Source: Bordetella parapertussis (GTDB taxonomy: Bacteria > Pseudomonadota > Gammaproteobacteria > Burkholderiales > SG8-41). From it: 64,000 nt of DNA. Of this stretch, positions 46,040-55,582 are shown piece by piece. The position numbers and the translations under genes are program-made. The first letter of the stretch is position 1. Each line of letters begins with the position of its first letter. Where the stretch lies: NCBI GenBank assembly GCA_945901405.1, contig CAMDLH010000005.1, positions 1-64,000 of the forward strand. The letters are read 5' to 3'. The notes beneath the pieces were generated by a model, which worked only from the letters and a program-made list of their open reading frames with translations, was not told the DNA's origin and made no database searches.

Positions 46040-48730
46040 ATGACATACGATCCATTCAAGTCGATACGTGAATTCAAACTTAAATCCGGCAAGACCGGCA
46101 AAATGTATTCACTCGCCGCGCTCGAGGAAGCGGGCCTGGGCAAGGTGTCGCGCCTTCCAGTGAGCTTGCGCGTGGTGCTCGAATCAATACTGCGCAACTG
46201 CGACGGCAAGCGCATCACCGAAACCGCGGTGCGCGAACTCGCCGGCTGGAAACCCAACGGCGAGCGCACGCAGGAAGTGCCGTTTGTGCTGGCGCGCATC
46301 ATGTTGCAGGACATGGCGGGTTTCCCGGCGTTGAACGACTTTGCCGCCATGCGCGCCGAAGCCAAGCGCCAGAATTTTGACCCCACGCGCATCGAGCCGC
46401 TGGTGCCGGTCGATCTCGTGGTCGATCACTCGGTGGTGATCGACGTGCATAACTCCGTGGGCGCGCTGCGCAGGAACATGGAAATCGAGTTCGAGCGCAA
46501 CGGCGAGCGTTACACCTTTCTCAAGTGGGCCAAGGCTGCGTTCTCGGGCATCCGCGTGATTCCGCCAGGCAACGGCATTTGCCATCAGGTCAATCTCGAA
46601 TACCTGTCGCGCGGCGTGTGGGAAAAAGACGGCGTTTACTACCCCGATTCCACCGTCGGCACCGACTCGCACACCACCATGGTCAACGCCATCGGCGTGC
46701 TGGCATGGGGCGTGGGCGGCATCGAAGCCGAAGCTGGCATGCTGGGCCAGCCGTATTACTTCCTCACGCCCGATGTGGTGGGCGTACACATGAGCGGCAA
46801 ATTGAACCCCGGCGTCACCGCCACCGATCTCGTGCTCACCGTAACCGAATTGCTGCGCAAGACCAAGGTGGTCAACAAATTCGTCGAATACTACGGCGAA
46901 GGCGCGGCCTCGCTCTCGCCGACCGACCGCGCGACCGTCGCCAACATGTCGCCCGACTACGGCGCGACCTGCGGCTTTTTCGCCATTGACGACAAGGCGC
47001 TCGAGTACTACCGCATGTCGGGCCGCGAAGAACATTGCGACGCGATTGAGTCCTACCTCAAGGCGCAGGGCATGTATGGCATTCCGAAAAAAGGCGAGAT
47101 CGATTATTCGCAAGTGGTCGAACTCGATCTCTCCACCGTGCGCCCCAGCGTTTCCGGCCCGAAACAACCTGAAGAACGCATCAATCTCGAAGGCATCAAG
47201 GCGCGCTTCACCGAACTGTTTGCAAAACCGGTGGCGGAAAGCGGTTACAACAAACCCGCCGCCGATATGGCCAAGCGTTATCCCGTCGCCACGCCGGGCA
47301 TAGGCGACGTGGGCCACGGCGACATCGGTATCGCCGCGATTACCTCGTGCACCAACACCTCGAACCCGTGGGTGCTGCTCGCCGCCGGCCTGCTCGCCAA
47401 GAAAGCCGTGGAAAAAGGCATGAAACCACATCCGCGCGTCAAAACATCGATGGCTCCAGGCTCCAAGGTTGTGACGGCGTACCTGAAGGATTCCGGCCTG
47501 CTGCCGTATCTGGAACAACTCGGCTTTCACGTCGTCGCCTACGGCTGCACCACCTGCATGGGCCTCGCGGGTCCGCTGGATAAAGATCTCGAAGACGTGA
47601 TCGTCAAGAACGACGTGATATCAGCGGCAGTGCTCTCGGGCAACCGCAACTTCGAAGCGCGCGTGCATCAATCGCTCAAGGCCAACTTCCTGATGAGCCC
47701 GCCGCTGGTGGTGGCGTTCGCGCTCGCCGGCACGGTGCTGAAGAACGTGGACACCGACCCGCTGGGCAATGACAAGGACGGCAAGCCGGTGTTCCTGAAA
47801 GACCTGTGGCCCACGCCCGCGGAAGTCGACGCGGTAATGAAGTTCGCGCTCAATAGTGAAAACTTCAAGCGCGAATACAGCAACCTCGACGGCGCCAAGG
47901 ATCTGTGGGACGCGATTCCCGAAGCCAAGGGCGCGCTGTTTCAATGGGATCCGAAATCAACTTACATGCTGGAGCCACCGCTATTCGAAGGCTTCAAGCC
48001 CGAGCTGCCCAAGGTTAGCGACATCAAAGCCGGGCGCGCGCTTGGCATCTTCGGCAATAAGCTGACCACCGACCACATCAGCCCCGTGGCGCCCATTCGC
48101 AAGGGCACGCTTGCCGGCGACTGGCTGGTTGCAGCCGGCAGCACCGATTTGTCGAGCTTTGGTTCACGCCGCACCAACCACGAGGTAATGGTGCGCGGCG
48201 CATTCGCCAATCCGCGCATCAAGAATCTGCTGGCGCCCGGTACCGAAGGCGGCGTCACCCTGCATCAGCCCAGCGGCGACAAGATGACGATATACGAAGC
48301 GTCGATGCGTTATCAGAACGTCGACAAGGTGCCGCTGTTTGTCTTCGGCGGCGAGGAATACGGCACCGGCTCATCACGCGACTGGGCAGCCAAGGGCACT
48401 CAGATGCTAGGTGTCAAGGTTGTGGTGGCGCGCGGCTACGAGCGTATCCATCGCTCCAACCTCGTCGGCATGGGTGTGTTGCCGTGCCAGTTCAAGGGCA
48501 CGGACAGCGTGCAGTCTCTCAACATCACCGGTCAGGAAAGCTATGACCTGCTCGGCGTCGAAGGCGGCAACCTGAAGCCGCTGCAGGACGTGACGCTGGT
48601 GATACACCGCAAGGACGGTAGCACGCAGAATGTAGCCGTCACTTTGCGCGTGGATTCGCCGATTGAAGTGGAATACCTCAGGCACGGCGGGATACTGCCG
48701 TTTGTGTTGCGCGAGTTGATGGCGGCATAA
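46040..48730 (+). CDS. acnA: Aconitate hydratase A, paralogue 1
   Basis: Iron-sulfur hydro-lyase interconverting citrate and isocitrate; in propionate metabolism such enzymes can also hydrate 2-methyl-cis-aconitate. The 896-residue protein has AcnA/IRP1 architecture. The cluster ligands lie in SCTNTSNP (near residue 437) and GCTTCMG (near 502-505), and the swivelling domain 4 has [12 protein letters not shown]. The segment after the second Cys pair reads MGLAGPL where E. coli AcnA has IGNSGPL. It is followed by a second, similar gene across a large inverted repeat. Which paralogue serves the TCA cycle is not decidable here. Confidence 0.92.
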   Translation: MTYDPFKSIREFKLKSGKTGKMYSLAALEEAGLGKVSRLPVSLRVVLESILRNCDGKRITETAVRELAGWKPNGERTQEVPFVLARIMLQDMAGFPALNDFAAMRAEAKRQNFDPTRIEPLVPVDLVVDHSVVIDVHNSVGALRRNMEIEFERNGERYTFLKWAKAAFSGIRVIPPGNGICHQVNLEYLSRGVWEKDGVYYPDSTVGTDSHTTMVNAIGVLAWGVGGIEAEAGMLGQPYYFLTPDVVGVHMSGKLNPGVTATDLVLTVTELLRKTKVVNKFVEYYGEGAASLSPTDRATVANMSPDYGATCGFFAIDDKALEYYRMSGREEHCDAIESYLKAQGMYGIPKKGEIDYSQVVELDLSTVRPSVSGPKQPEERINLEGIKARFTELFAKPVAESGYNKPAADMAKRYPVATPGIGDVGHGDIGIAAITSCTNTSNPWVLLAAGLLAKKAVEKGMKPHPRVKTSMAPGSKVVTAYLKDSGLLPYLEQLGFHVVAYGCTTCMGLAGPLDKDLEDVIVKNDVISAAVLSGNRNFEARVHQSLKANFLMSPPLVVAFALAGTVLKNVDTDPLGNDKDGKPVFLKDLWPTPAEVDAVMKFALNSENFKREYSNLDGAKDLWDAIPEAKGALFQWDPKSTYMLEPPLFEGFKPELPKVSDIKAGRALGIFGNKLTTDHISPVAPIRKGTLAGDWLVAAGSTDLSSFGSRRTNHEVMVRGAFANPRIKNLLAPGTEGGVTLHQPSGDKMTIYEASMRYQNVDKVPLFVFGGEEYGTGSSRDWAAKGTQMLGVKVVVARGYERIHRSNLVGMGVLPCQFKGTDSVQSLNITGQESYDLLGVEGGNLKPLQDVTLVIHRKDGSTQNVAVTLRVDSPIEVEYLRHGGILPFVLRELMAA

Positions 48731-48758
48731 GCAAGAAGAATCCTGCATACTAAGAAAA

Positions 48759-48872
48759 CCCTCGCCCCGCTTGCGGGGAGAGGGCTAGGGTGAGGGGCGG
48801 CCACTAGCCCAAAGCAATCACGGTGCTTCCCCTACCCTCACCCTAGCCCTCTCCCGCCCAGGCGGGAGAGGG
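48759..48872. repeat. Large inverted repeat between the two aconitase genes
   Basis: The left arm (48759-48796) and the right arm (about 48830-48872) share CTAGGGTGAGGG and AGAGGG blocks in inverted order. Each arm also has its own inner hairpin (CCCCGCTTGCGGGG; CCCGCCCAGGCGGG). The spacer could fold as a branched stem and may terminate or attenuate transcription. The same kind of CCCTCTCCC/GGGAGAGGG repeat is widespread in proteobacterial spacers. Confidence 0.75.
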
Positions 48873-48963
48873 AACAGAGTTTTTGGTGTGCGGATACCTT
48901 CGGCACATTTTTAAAAGTTGTTTAAAAACAGATAGTTACGTTAACCGATCTCTGGAGCCCAGC

Positions 48964-51663
48964 ATGGCACAAGACACCTTCAAAACCCTGCGCGATTTCA
49001 CGCCTTCCCCCGGCAAGGCCGGCAAATACCACTCGCTCGCCGCGCTCGAAACCGCGGGCCTAGGCAAAATCTCGCGCCTGCCGCGCTCGATCCGCGTGGT
49101 GCTGGAAGCTCTGGTGCGCCACTGCGACGGCAAACGCGTGAGCGAAGAACACGTCAAGGCCCTCGCCGCCTGGCAGCCCAACGCCACGCGCACCGCGGAA
49201 ATTCCGTTCGTGGTGGTGCGCATCGTGCTGCAAGACCTGATTGGTTTCGGCACGTTGAATGATCTCTCCGCCATGCGCGCGGCGGCCGAACGTCTCGGCG
49301 TGCCGCCGGGCAATATCGAGCCGCTGGTGCCGGTGGATGTGGTGGTCGATCACTCGGTGGAAATTGATGTCTACAACCGCCCGGATGCCGTGCAGCGCAA
49401 TCAGGAAATCGAGTTCAAGCGCAACGCCGAGCGCTATGCGTTTGTGAAATGGGCGCAAGGCGCGTTCAAGACCGTGCGCGTGGTGCCGCCGGGCAACGGC
49501 ATCATTCACCAGATCAACATGGAGCATCTGTCACGAGGCGTGTTTGAAAAAGACGGCGTGTGGTTCCCCGACACCGTGTTCGGCACCGATTCGCACACCA
49601 CCATGGTCAACGGCATCGGCATCGTGGCCTGGGGCGTGGGCGGCATCGAGGCCGAAGCGGGCATGCTGGGGCAGCCCAATGCCTTCCTCACGCCAGATGT
49701 CGTCGGCTGCCACGTCACCGGCAAGTTGCGTGAAGGCGTCACCGCCACCGACTTGGCGCTTACTGTCACCGAACTCATGCGCAAGACCAAAGTGGTCGGC
49801 AAGTTTGTGGAGTTCTACGGCGCGGGCGCAACCGCGCTGACCGCGGCCGACCGCTGCACGGTGGCTAACATGGCGCCCGAATACGGCGCGACCATGGGCT
49901 ACTTCCCGGTCGATGAAAAAACCATCGAGTATTTCCGCACCACGGGCCGCGAGCCGGAACAGGTCGCCGCGATCGAGGCTTACTACAAGGCGCAAAACAT
50001 GTTCGGCATGCCCAAGGCCGGCGACATTGATTACAGTCAAGTGATTGAACTCAATCTCGATTCCATCGTGCCTTGCTTGTCCGGCCCGAAACGTCCGCAG
50101 GATCGCGTCAGCCTGCCCGACCTTGGCCGCAACTTCGACATGTTGTTCGCCGCACCCACCGACAAGAACGGTTACGCGCGCCCCGCCGCCGATGTGAACC
50201 GCCGCGAGGCGACGGGACATGAATACGATGTCGGTCATGGCGACGTGCTGATCGCATCGATCACCTCCTGCACCAACACGTCGAACCCGGCGCTGCTGAT
50301 CGCCGCTGGCTTGTTCGCGAAGCGCGCGAACGAGCGCGGACTCAAGGTGCATCCGCGCGTTAAAACATCGCTCGCGCCCGGCTCCAAGGTTGTCACCGCG
50401 TATTTGCGTGATGCCGGCCTGTTGCCCGAACTCGAAAAACTCGGCTTCGGCGTCGTCGCCTACGGCTGCACCACCTGCATGGGCGCGGCAGGCCCGCTGG
50501 ATGCCAAGATCGAGGATGCCGTGGTGTCCAAGGACCTGGTGACCGCGGCGGTACTCTCCGGCAACCGCAATTTCGAAGCGCGCGTGCATGCCAACCTGCG
50601 TGCCAATTACCTCGCCAGCCCCGCGCTGGTGGTGGCCTACGCGCTCGCCGGCACCATCCGCACCGATCTCACCACGGACCCGCTCGGCAAAGACCAAAAC
50701 GGCAAGCCGGTGTTCCTGAAAGACCTGTGGCCCACCGACGCGGAAGTGTCCTCGCTGCTGAAATTCGCCGCCAACGCCGAACATTTCCGCCGCGAGTACG
50801 GCGACCTGTCGGGCAACAAAAAACTGTGGGATGCCATCCCCACCATCGAAGGCGCGGTCTACAAGTGGGACCCGAAATCCACCTTCATCAAGGAACCGCC
50901 GTTTTTCGAAGGTGTCACCCGCACGCCGGGCAAGGTTACCGACATCGTGGGCGCGCGCGCGCTGGCGATCCTCGGCGACTCGATCACCACCGATCACATC
51001 AGCCCTTCCACTAAAATTCGTCCGGGCACGCCCGCGGGCAAGTGGCTGGAGCCGTTCAAGGATCATCCGCCCGCCGACTGGGGTCACTTCGGCGTGCGCC
51101 GCTGCAACCACGAACTGATGGTGCGCGGCACCTTCGCCAACGTGCGCCTGCGCAACGCGGTCGCGCCCGGCACCGAAGGCCCGATCACCAAGGTGCAACC
51201 GACCGGCGAACAGATGACGATATTTGAAGCCAGCGAAATCTACCGCGCGAAAAACACGCCGCTGGTGATTTTCGGTGGCGACGACTACGGCATGGGTTCA
51301 TCGCGCGACTGGGCCGCCAAGGGCGTGCAACTGCTCGGCGTCAAAGCCGTCATCGTAAAAAGCTTCGAGCGCATCCACCGCGCCAACCTGATTGGCATGG
51401 GCGTGCTGCCGTTGCAATTCAAACAAGGCGAGAGCGTCACGTCACTCGGCATCAACGGCACTGAAACCTTCACCATCGAAGGCATCAACGGCGGCAACGT
51501 CAAACCGTTGCAGGATGTCGCGATGCTGATTACGCGTGCCGATGGCTCGACGCAGCGCGTGCAATTGACGTTGCGCATCGACACCGGCATCGAGGTGGAT
51601 TATCTGAAGCACGGCGGGATACTGCCGTATGTACTGCGTGATCTGGTGGCCGCAGCAGCGTAG
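48964..51663 (+). CDS. Aconitate hydratase A, paralogue 2
   Basis: An 899-residue close relative of the preceding AcnA, with the same order of domains and cluster motifs (SCTNTSNP near residue 434, GCTTCMG near 500, [12 protein letters not shown] in domain 4). After the second Cys pair it reads MGAAGPL. It is not AcnD: its N-terminus and cluster region are AcnA-like, and no prpF is present. I start at the ATG at 48964 ([12 protein letters not shown]), preceded by TGGAG; a frame from 48883 adds unrelated residues. Tandem duplication followed by divergence is the simplest origin. A 2-methylisocitrate role is possible given nearby prpC and prpD. Confidence 0.9.
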   Translation: MAQDTFKTLRDFTPSPGKAGKYHSLAALETAGLGKISRLPRSIRVVLEALVRHCDGKRVSEEHVKALAAWQPNATRTAEIPFVVVRIVLQDLIGFGTLNDLSAMRAAAERLGVPPGNIEPLVPVDVVVDHSVEIDVYNRPDAVQRNQEIEFKRNAERYAFVKWAQGAFKTVRVVPPGNGIIHQINMEHLSRGVFEKDGVWFPDTVFGTDSHTTMVNGIGIVAWGVGGIEAEAGMLGQPNAFLTPDVVGCHVTGKLREGVTATDLALTVTELMRKTKVVGKFVEFYGAGATALTAADRCTVANMAPEYGATMGYFPVDEKTIEYFRTTGREPEQVAAIEAYYKAQNMFGMPKAGDIDYSQVIELNLDSIVPCLSGPKRPQDRVSLPDLGRNFDMLFAAPTDKNGYARPAADVNRREATGHEYDVGHGDVLIASITSCTNTSNPALLIAAGLFAKRANERGLKVHPRVKTSLAPGSKVVTAYLRDAGLLPELEKLGFGVVAYGCTTCMGAAGPLDAKIEDAVVSKDLVTAAVLSGNRNFEARVHANLRANYLASPALVVAYALAGTIRTDLTTDPLGKDQNGKPVFLKDLWPTDAEVSSLLKFAANAEHFRREYGDLSGNKKLWDAIPTIEGAVYKWDPKSTFIKEPPFFEGVTRTPGKVTDIVGARALAILGDSITTDHISPSTKIRPGTPAGKWLEPFKDHPPADWGHFGVRRCNHELMVRGTFANVRLRNAVAPGTEGPITKVQPTGEQMTIFEASEIYRAKNTPLVIFGGDDYGMGSSRDWAAKGVQLLGVKAVIVKSFERIHRANLIGMGVLPLQFKQGESVTSLGINGTETFTIEGINGGNVKPLQDVAMLITRADGSTQRVQLTLRIDTGIEVDYLKHGGILPYVLRDLVAAAA

Positions 51664-51693
51664 TGCAATTGTACGGGGGCTCATTTTGGATCA

Positions 51694-51774
51694 GGCGCGG
51701 GGTATGCGCCGTAACCCACCGAGCAGTATTGATAGGCACGCGGTTGGTGGGTTACGGCGCGATACACCCGCGCC
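51694..51774. repeat. Inverted repeat between convergent genes
   Basis: The left arm at 51694-51720 and right arm at 51746-51774 are nearly perfect inverted copies (core GCGCCGTAACCCACC / GGTGGGTTACGGCGC), separated by a 25-base loop. It fills the spacer between the convergent second aconitase and luciferase-like genes and may act as a two-way terminator, although there is no T-tract. Confidence 0.75.
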
Positions 51775-51791
51775 TCCACCCACCCTACATA

Positions 51792-52880
51792 TCAGGCGCG
51801 GATCGCCGCATTCACCGCGGGCATCACCTTCTGCGCCATCAACTCCATCGAACGGCGCGCGAGCGGGATGTCAGCCCAGTCGTGCCCCACATAGAGCAGC
51901 GTGCCGAAGTCACCCACCACTTCGCGGAATTTCAAAATCTGATCGACCACGCTGTTCACACTGCCCGCGATCACCAGTGTGTCGAGCAGGAAATCCACGG
52001 TTAGCGCCGAATCCGGCATCGACAGATCGGGCTTGTAAATATTCGCGCCGCCGCGCGCGAGGCGCTTGGTGAGCAGGTTCCAGTAATACTTTCCGTACGG
52101 CCCATCGGCTGATTTGGCGTAACGCTTCGCCGTCGCATCATCGTCGGCGACAAAAACGCTTTTGCACACGCGCCAGTCCTGACGGCTTGCCTTCAGCCCC
52201 GCCAGTTCGCAGCCTTTTTCGTAACCGGGATAATGCGTTGCCACCCAATTCGGTTGCAGGAAATTCGCAGAGATCGGCTTCCAGCCGCGCTGCGCGGCGG
52301 GGATGATGCCTTTCGAATAAGGCTCTACCACCGTCACCACGATAGGCGGATGCGGCTGTTGATAGGGTTTCAGCATCACGCCCTGCCCTACTTCAGGAAT
52401 CATCGTCTCGCGCGTGGTGATGTTCCAGTATTCGCCGTTGATGTCGTACGGCGGCTTGCCCGCCCAGATCGCGAGTATCTGATCGATGCACTCAACGAAC
52501 ATCTTGGTGCGATCATTCTTCATGTTGCCGAACACTTCCTGATCCGAACGCAACCCGCCTGGCCCTATGCCGAAAATATAACGCCCTTCGAGCATGTGAT
52601 CGATCATCGCCACGTTCGCCGCCACCGCCGCCGGATGGCTATTGGGCAGATTCACCGTGCCGCTGCCGAGCCTGATCTGCTTGGTGTCGTGCGCGAGGCT
52701 CGCGATGAACGCAAGGCACGAAGGAATGTTTTCGCATACATCCGTGGTGTGTTCGCCGATAAAACCTTCGCAAAAGCCCAGGCGGTCAGCCAGCAGAAAC
52801 GCCTCGCGATCTTCCTTCAGCGTCTCGGTGTAGTTGCGCTCCACCGGATGGATGGGCATGGTGAAAAAACCAAGTTTCAT
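51792..52880 (-). CDS. Luciferase-like flavin-dependent monooxygenase
   Basis: Bacterial luciferase-family TIM-barrel oxygenase using reduced flavin, 362 residues. The start MKLGFFTMPIHPVERNYTET, the EHTTDVCENIPSCLAFIASLA segment, RLGSGTVNLPNSHPAAVAANVAMIDHM and YIFGIGPGGLRSDQEVFG are characteristic. I start at the ATG at 52880, preceded by AAGGA; the longer frame to 53138 overlaps the deacetylase gene. It follows a deacetylase-fold gene by 19 bp. A catabolic ring-opening or C-N cleaving role is possible, but the substrate is unknown. Confidence 0.9.
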   Translation of the reverse strand: MKLGFFTMPIHPVERNYTETLKEDREAFLLADRLGFCEGFIGEHTTDVCENIPSCLAFIASLAHDTKQIRLGSGTVNLPNSHPAAVAANVAMIDHMLEGRYIFGIGPGGLRSDQEVFGNMKNDRTKMFVECIDQILAIWAGKPPYDINGEYWNITTRETMIPEVGQGVMLKPYQQPHPPIVVTVVEPYSKGIIPAAQRGWKPISANFLQPNWVATHYPGYEKGCELAGLKASRQDWRVCKSVFVADDDATAKRYAKSADGPYGKYYWNLLTKRLARGGANIYKPDLSMPDSALTVDFLLDTLVIAGSVNSVVDQILKFREVVGDFGTLLYVGHDWADIPLARRSMELMAQKVMPAVNAAIRA

Positions 52881-52890
52881 GATTGTCCTT

Positions 52891-52908
52891 ATAAAACAAT
52901 TACTTACG
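52891..52908 (-). repeat. AT-rich intergenic motif, copy f
   Basis: Minus-strand reading CGTAAGTAATTGTTTTAT. Its TAA is the stop codon of the deacetylase gene, and it runs into AAGGACAATC before the luciferase-like ATG, so the motif joins stop codon and ribosome-binding site. Confidence 0.55.
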
Positions 52909-53787
52909 ATTACCCGCGCCAGTGCGTTGTTTGTTGTGCCAATCCAGTATCTGCTCACCCGTCCAGAACAGTACACCGGGCTTGTTGCGCAACGTCTTGA
53001 ACACGGTTTCAAAATATTTGATGCGATGCGCGACGCCGGAAATGTACGGATGCACGCCGATCGCCATGATTTTCGCACGCGTCTTGCCTTCCTCATACAG
53101 CCGCTCAAAGTGATCCAGCGTGCGCGTGACGAATTCATCGCTCGAATGATGCTGTACCATCATCATCGGTATGTCGTTGCATTCCACGTTATACGGCATC
53201 GCGACCACGTTGCCGTAGGCGGTGCGAATATCAACCGGCTCGTCATCGATGATCCAGTCGGCAATGTATTTGATGCCGGCCTCGGCAAGATAGTCGGGCG
53301 TGTAGCTGGTCTCTGTCAGCCCTGGCGACAACCAGCCCACGGGCGCCTTGCCGGTGAAATCCTTGATGCCTTTGACCGCGCGCTGAATCATCGCGCGCTG
53401 GTCTTTCTCCACGTGTATCGGCTGCTGGTCATAAGAGTGACCGACGAACTCCCATCCTGACTTGAGCGACTCCTCCGCCACGCGAGCGTAATCCGTGCAC
53501 ACGCGCGCGTTGGCGAATAGCGACGCCTTGATATCGAGATCATCCAGCGCCTGCTTCATACGCCAGAAGCCCACGCGCATGCCGTATTCGTGCCACGCCC
53601 AGTGCGCGAAATCCGGCAGGCGATTCACGTGCGTGGGCGGCGGCAGCACTTGCCGCGGCATCGGACGATGAATGTCCCACACTTCGACATTGATGATGGG
53701 CCACACCACCACGCGCGCGCCGCCGGGTAATTTGAGCGGCGGGCGGTCGATGATCGGTGTGTATTCGAGGCGTTGCGAAGGCAGCAT
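52900..53787 (-). CDS. Polysaccharide deacetylase-fold hydrolase (PuuE-like)
   Basis: A 295-residue divergent NodB-fold protein without a signal peptide. Features are WPIINVEVWDIHRPMP near the N-terminus, GMRVGFWRMKQALDDLDIKASLFANARV, EFVGHSYDQQPIHVEKDQ (likely metal-binding His region) and GWLSPGLTETSYTPDYLAEAGIKY. It resembles allantoinase/amidase-type members more than chitin deacetylases. I start at the ATG at 53787; a TTG at 53829 would extend it by 14 residues. Paired with the luciferase-like monooxygenase on one strand and divergent from a Bug gene. Confidence 0.82.
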   Translation of the reverse strand: MLPSQRLEYTPIIDRPPLKLPGGARVVVWPIINVEVWDIHRPMPRQVLPPPTHVNRLPDFAHWAWHEYGMRVGFWRMKQALDDLDIKASLFANARVCTDYARVAEESLKSGWEFVGHSYDQQPIHVEKDQRAMIQRAVKGIKDFTGKAPVGWLSPGLTETSYTPDYLAEAGIKYIADWIIDDEPVDIRTAYGNVVAMPYNVECNDIPMMMVQHHSSDEFVTRTLDHFERLYEEGKTRAKIMAIGVHPYISGVAHRIKYFETVFKTLRNKPGVLFWTGEQILDWHNKQRTGAGNRK

Positions 53788-53894
53788 GATGGTTCTACCG
53801 TTGTGAGTGCGGAATGGTTTTATCGCCAAAGATTATAAATGCAATTGCGCGGGCAAGTCCGATTGTCTACCATGCACGGCTAAAGGAGAAGTTG

Positions 53895-54854
53895 ATGAAA
53901 CACATGCTGCTTGCCGCGATGTTCACGCTCGCCTCATATGGCGCCGCCGCGCAGACTTTTCCGGCACGGCCGGTACGCCTCGTTGTGCCGTTCCCGCCGG
54001 GCGGCAACATCGATATCACGGCGCGCGCCATCGCACCGGGGCTCTCCGAGTTGCTGGGACAGCAAGTGGTCGTGGATAACCGCGGCGGCGCCGGCGGCAT
54101 CATCGGCATCGAGCTGGTGATTAAATCCACGCCCGATGGGCATGCGCTGGTGCTGGCCTCCAGCGGCACCGTGACCGTGGTGCCCTCGCTCTATGCCAAG
54201 GCGCCGTACGATCCGGTAAAAGACCTCACGCCGATTGCGCTGCTGTCCTATGTGCCCATCGTGCTGGTGGTCAATCCGTCCATGCCGGCGAAAACCATCA
54301 AGGAATTTATCGCGCTCGGCAAAAACCGCGGCGGCAAAATGACCATGGCCTCGGGCGGCAACGGCACCACCAATCAACTCGCGGGCGAACTCTTTCAACT
54401 CGAAACCGGTACCAAATTTATTCACGTCCCCTACAAGGGCGCCGCCCCCGCGGTGATTGACGTGATGGGCGGCCAGGTCGATATGCTGTTTGACCAGTTG
54501 AGCGCGTCGAGCAATTTCATCCGCTCCGGCAAGTTGCGCGCGCTGGTGGTCGCCGGCGAAAAACGCAACGCGGTCATACCAGATGTGCCGACCATGATCG
54601 AAAGCGGTCTGAAAAACTGCGATGCCGGCACCTTCACCGCGCTGATGGGCCCCGCGGGCATGCCGCGCGATGTCGTCGAAAAACTCAACGCGGCGGTCAA
54701 CAAGACACTGGCGATGCCCGCCACGCGCGAACGATTCACCTCCGTCGGCGCCGATGTGCTCGGCGGCACACCTGCTCAACTCGACAGCAATCTTAAACAG
54801 GAGTTGGCGATGTGGCGGCGCGTCGCCAAGGCCGCGAATATCAGGCTGGATTAG
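53895..54854 (+). CDS. Bug-family (TctC-type) periplasmic solute-binding protein
   Basis: A 319-residue secreted binding protein with a signal peptide (about 1-20, ending AAAQ), then TFPARPVRLVVPFPPGGNID and VVDNRGGAGGIIGIELVIKSTPDGHALV. Start ATG at 53895 follows AAGGAG. It diverges from the deacetylase gene over 107 bp and converges with leuD, sharing the last four bases. It may be the binding protein for the TctAB pair at 58373-60382, which lacks an adjacent tctC, but the opposite strand makes this only a suggestion. Confidence 0.92.
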   Translation: MKHMLLAAMFTLASYGAAAQTFPARPVRLVVPFPPGGNIDITARAIAPGLSELLGQQVVVDNRGGAGGIIGIELVIKSTPDGHALVLASSGTVTVVPSLYAKAPYDPVKDLTPIALLSYVPIVLVVNPSMPAKTIKEFIALGKNRGGKMTMASGGNGTTNQLAGELFQLETGTKFIHVPYKGAAPAVIDVMGGQVDMLFDQLSASSNFIRSGKLRALVVAGEKRNAVIPDVPTMIESGLKNCDAGTFTALMGPAGMPRDVVEKLNAAVNKTLAMPATRERFTSVGADVLGGTPAQLDSNLKQELAMWRRVAKAANIRLD

Positions 54855-55477
54855 CGGGTATCCGCGGGCGCTTCGTACAGCCACGGACGCTCGGCGCGAT
54901 ACGCGGCTTCATGCACTGCGAGTTTATGCTGGTATTGCAAGGTGCGCGCGATGTCATCCAGCCCTTCGAGCAGGCATTTCTTGCGCACCTGGTGAATCTC
55001 GAAACCATACGTCCTGCCCGATGAATCCGTCACCGTCTGCGCGGCGAGATCGATGCTGATTTTTCGCCCCGGATTTTCGCGCAAATCTCGCCGCAGCGCG
55101 GCGCACACTTCATCCGCCAGCACCACCGGCAACAAACCGTTCTTGTAACAGTTATTGGCATGTATGTCGCCAAAGCTCGGCGCAATCACGCAGCGGATAC
55201 CGAATTCGTAGAGCGCATACACCGCGCTCTCGCGCGACGAGCCGCAGCCCCAGTTGCGATCCGACACGATAACCTGCGCGCGATTGAAAGGATCGACGTT
55301 GAGGATGTGCTCTTTCTCGCTGCCGTCGGCGTTAAAACGACGGTCGTGAAACAAAATGCGGGCATGCTCAGGGCCGCGCGGCACCTTGTTAAAGCGTGTG
55401 GGACACAATTGATTGGTATCGACGTTGGGTTCGTCGATGGGCGCGGCAATGGCGGTTAATGTAGTGAATGGCGTCAT
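54851..55477 (-). CDS. leuD: 3-isopropylmalate dehydratase small subunit-like
   Basis: Swivelling-domain subunit of a LeuCD-type hydro-lyase. The 208-residue protein has the opening EPNVDTNQLCPTRFNK (usual form NVDTDQIIP) and the key GCGSSRESA loop. The convergent Bug gene overlaps its stop codon by 4 bp. It follows leuC across a 104-bp spacer that carries the second palindromic repeat. The neighbours (transporter, PanE-like, dehydrogenase remnant) suggest a catabolic hydro-lyase rather than leucine biosynthesis. Confidence 0.88.
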   Translation of the reverse strand: MTPFTTLTAIAAPIDEPNVDTNQLCPTRFNKVPRGPEHARILFHDRRFNADGSEKEHILNVDPFNRAQVIVSDRNWGCGSSRESAVYALYEFGIRCVIAPSFGDIHANNCYKNGLLPVVLADEVCAALRRDLRENPGRKISIDLAAQTVTDSSGRTYGFEIHQVRKKCLLEGLDDIARTLQYQHKLAVHEAAYRAERPWLYEAPADTR

Positions 55478-55501
55478 GTCAGAATCAAAGTCAAAATCTT
55501 T

Positions 55502-55582
55502 GCCGCGGATTTCACGGATTTACACAGATAAGGTCAAAACCCATATGGGGTTAATCTGTGTTCATCCGTGTAAATCCGTGGC
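55502..55582. repeat. Long palindromic repeat, copy 2 (leuC-leuD spacer)
   Basis: The left arm (55502-55529) differs from copy 1 at only two bases of 28. The right arm is 55554-55582. The loop is shorter and unrelated in sequence but again self-complementary (AACCC-ATAT-GGGTT type). The element lies between two co-directional partner genes, like copy 1. Confidence 0.8.

Noticed and set aside
49531-51198. 555-residue open frame antisense to the second aconitase gene
   Set aside because: High-GC codon bias creates long antisense frames; the product is His/Gly/Arg-rich with no domain, and the sense strand is a full aconitase. The same applies to the frame at 46184-47530.
53832-53839. TATAAT/TATAAA hexamers between the deacetylase and Bug genes
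   Set aside because: Neither strand has a convincing -35 at the right spacing.
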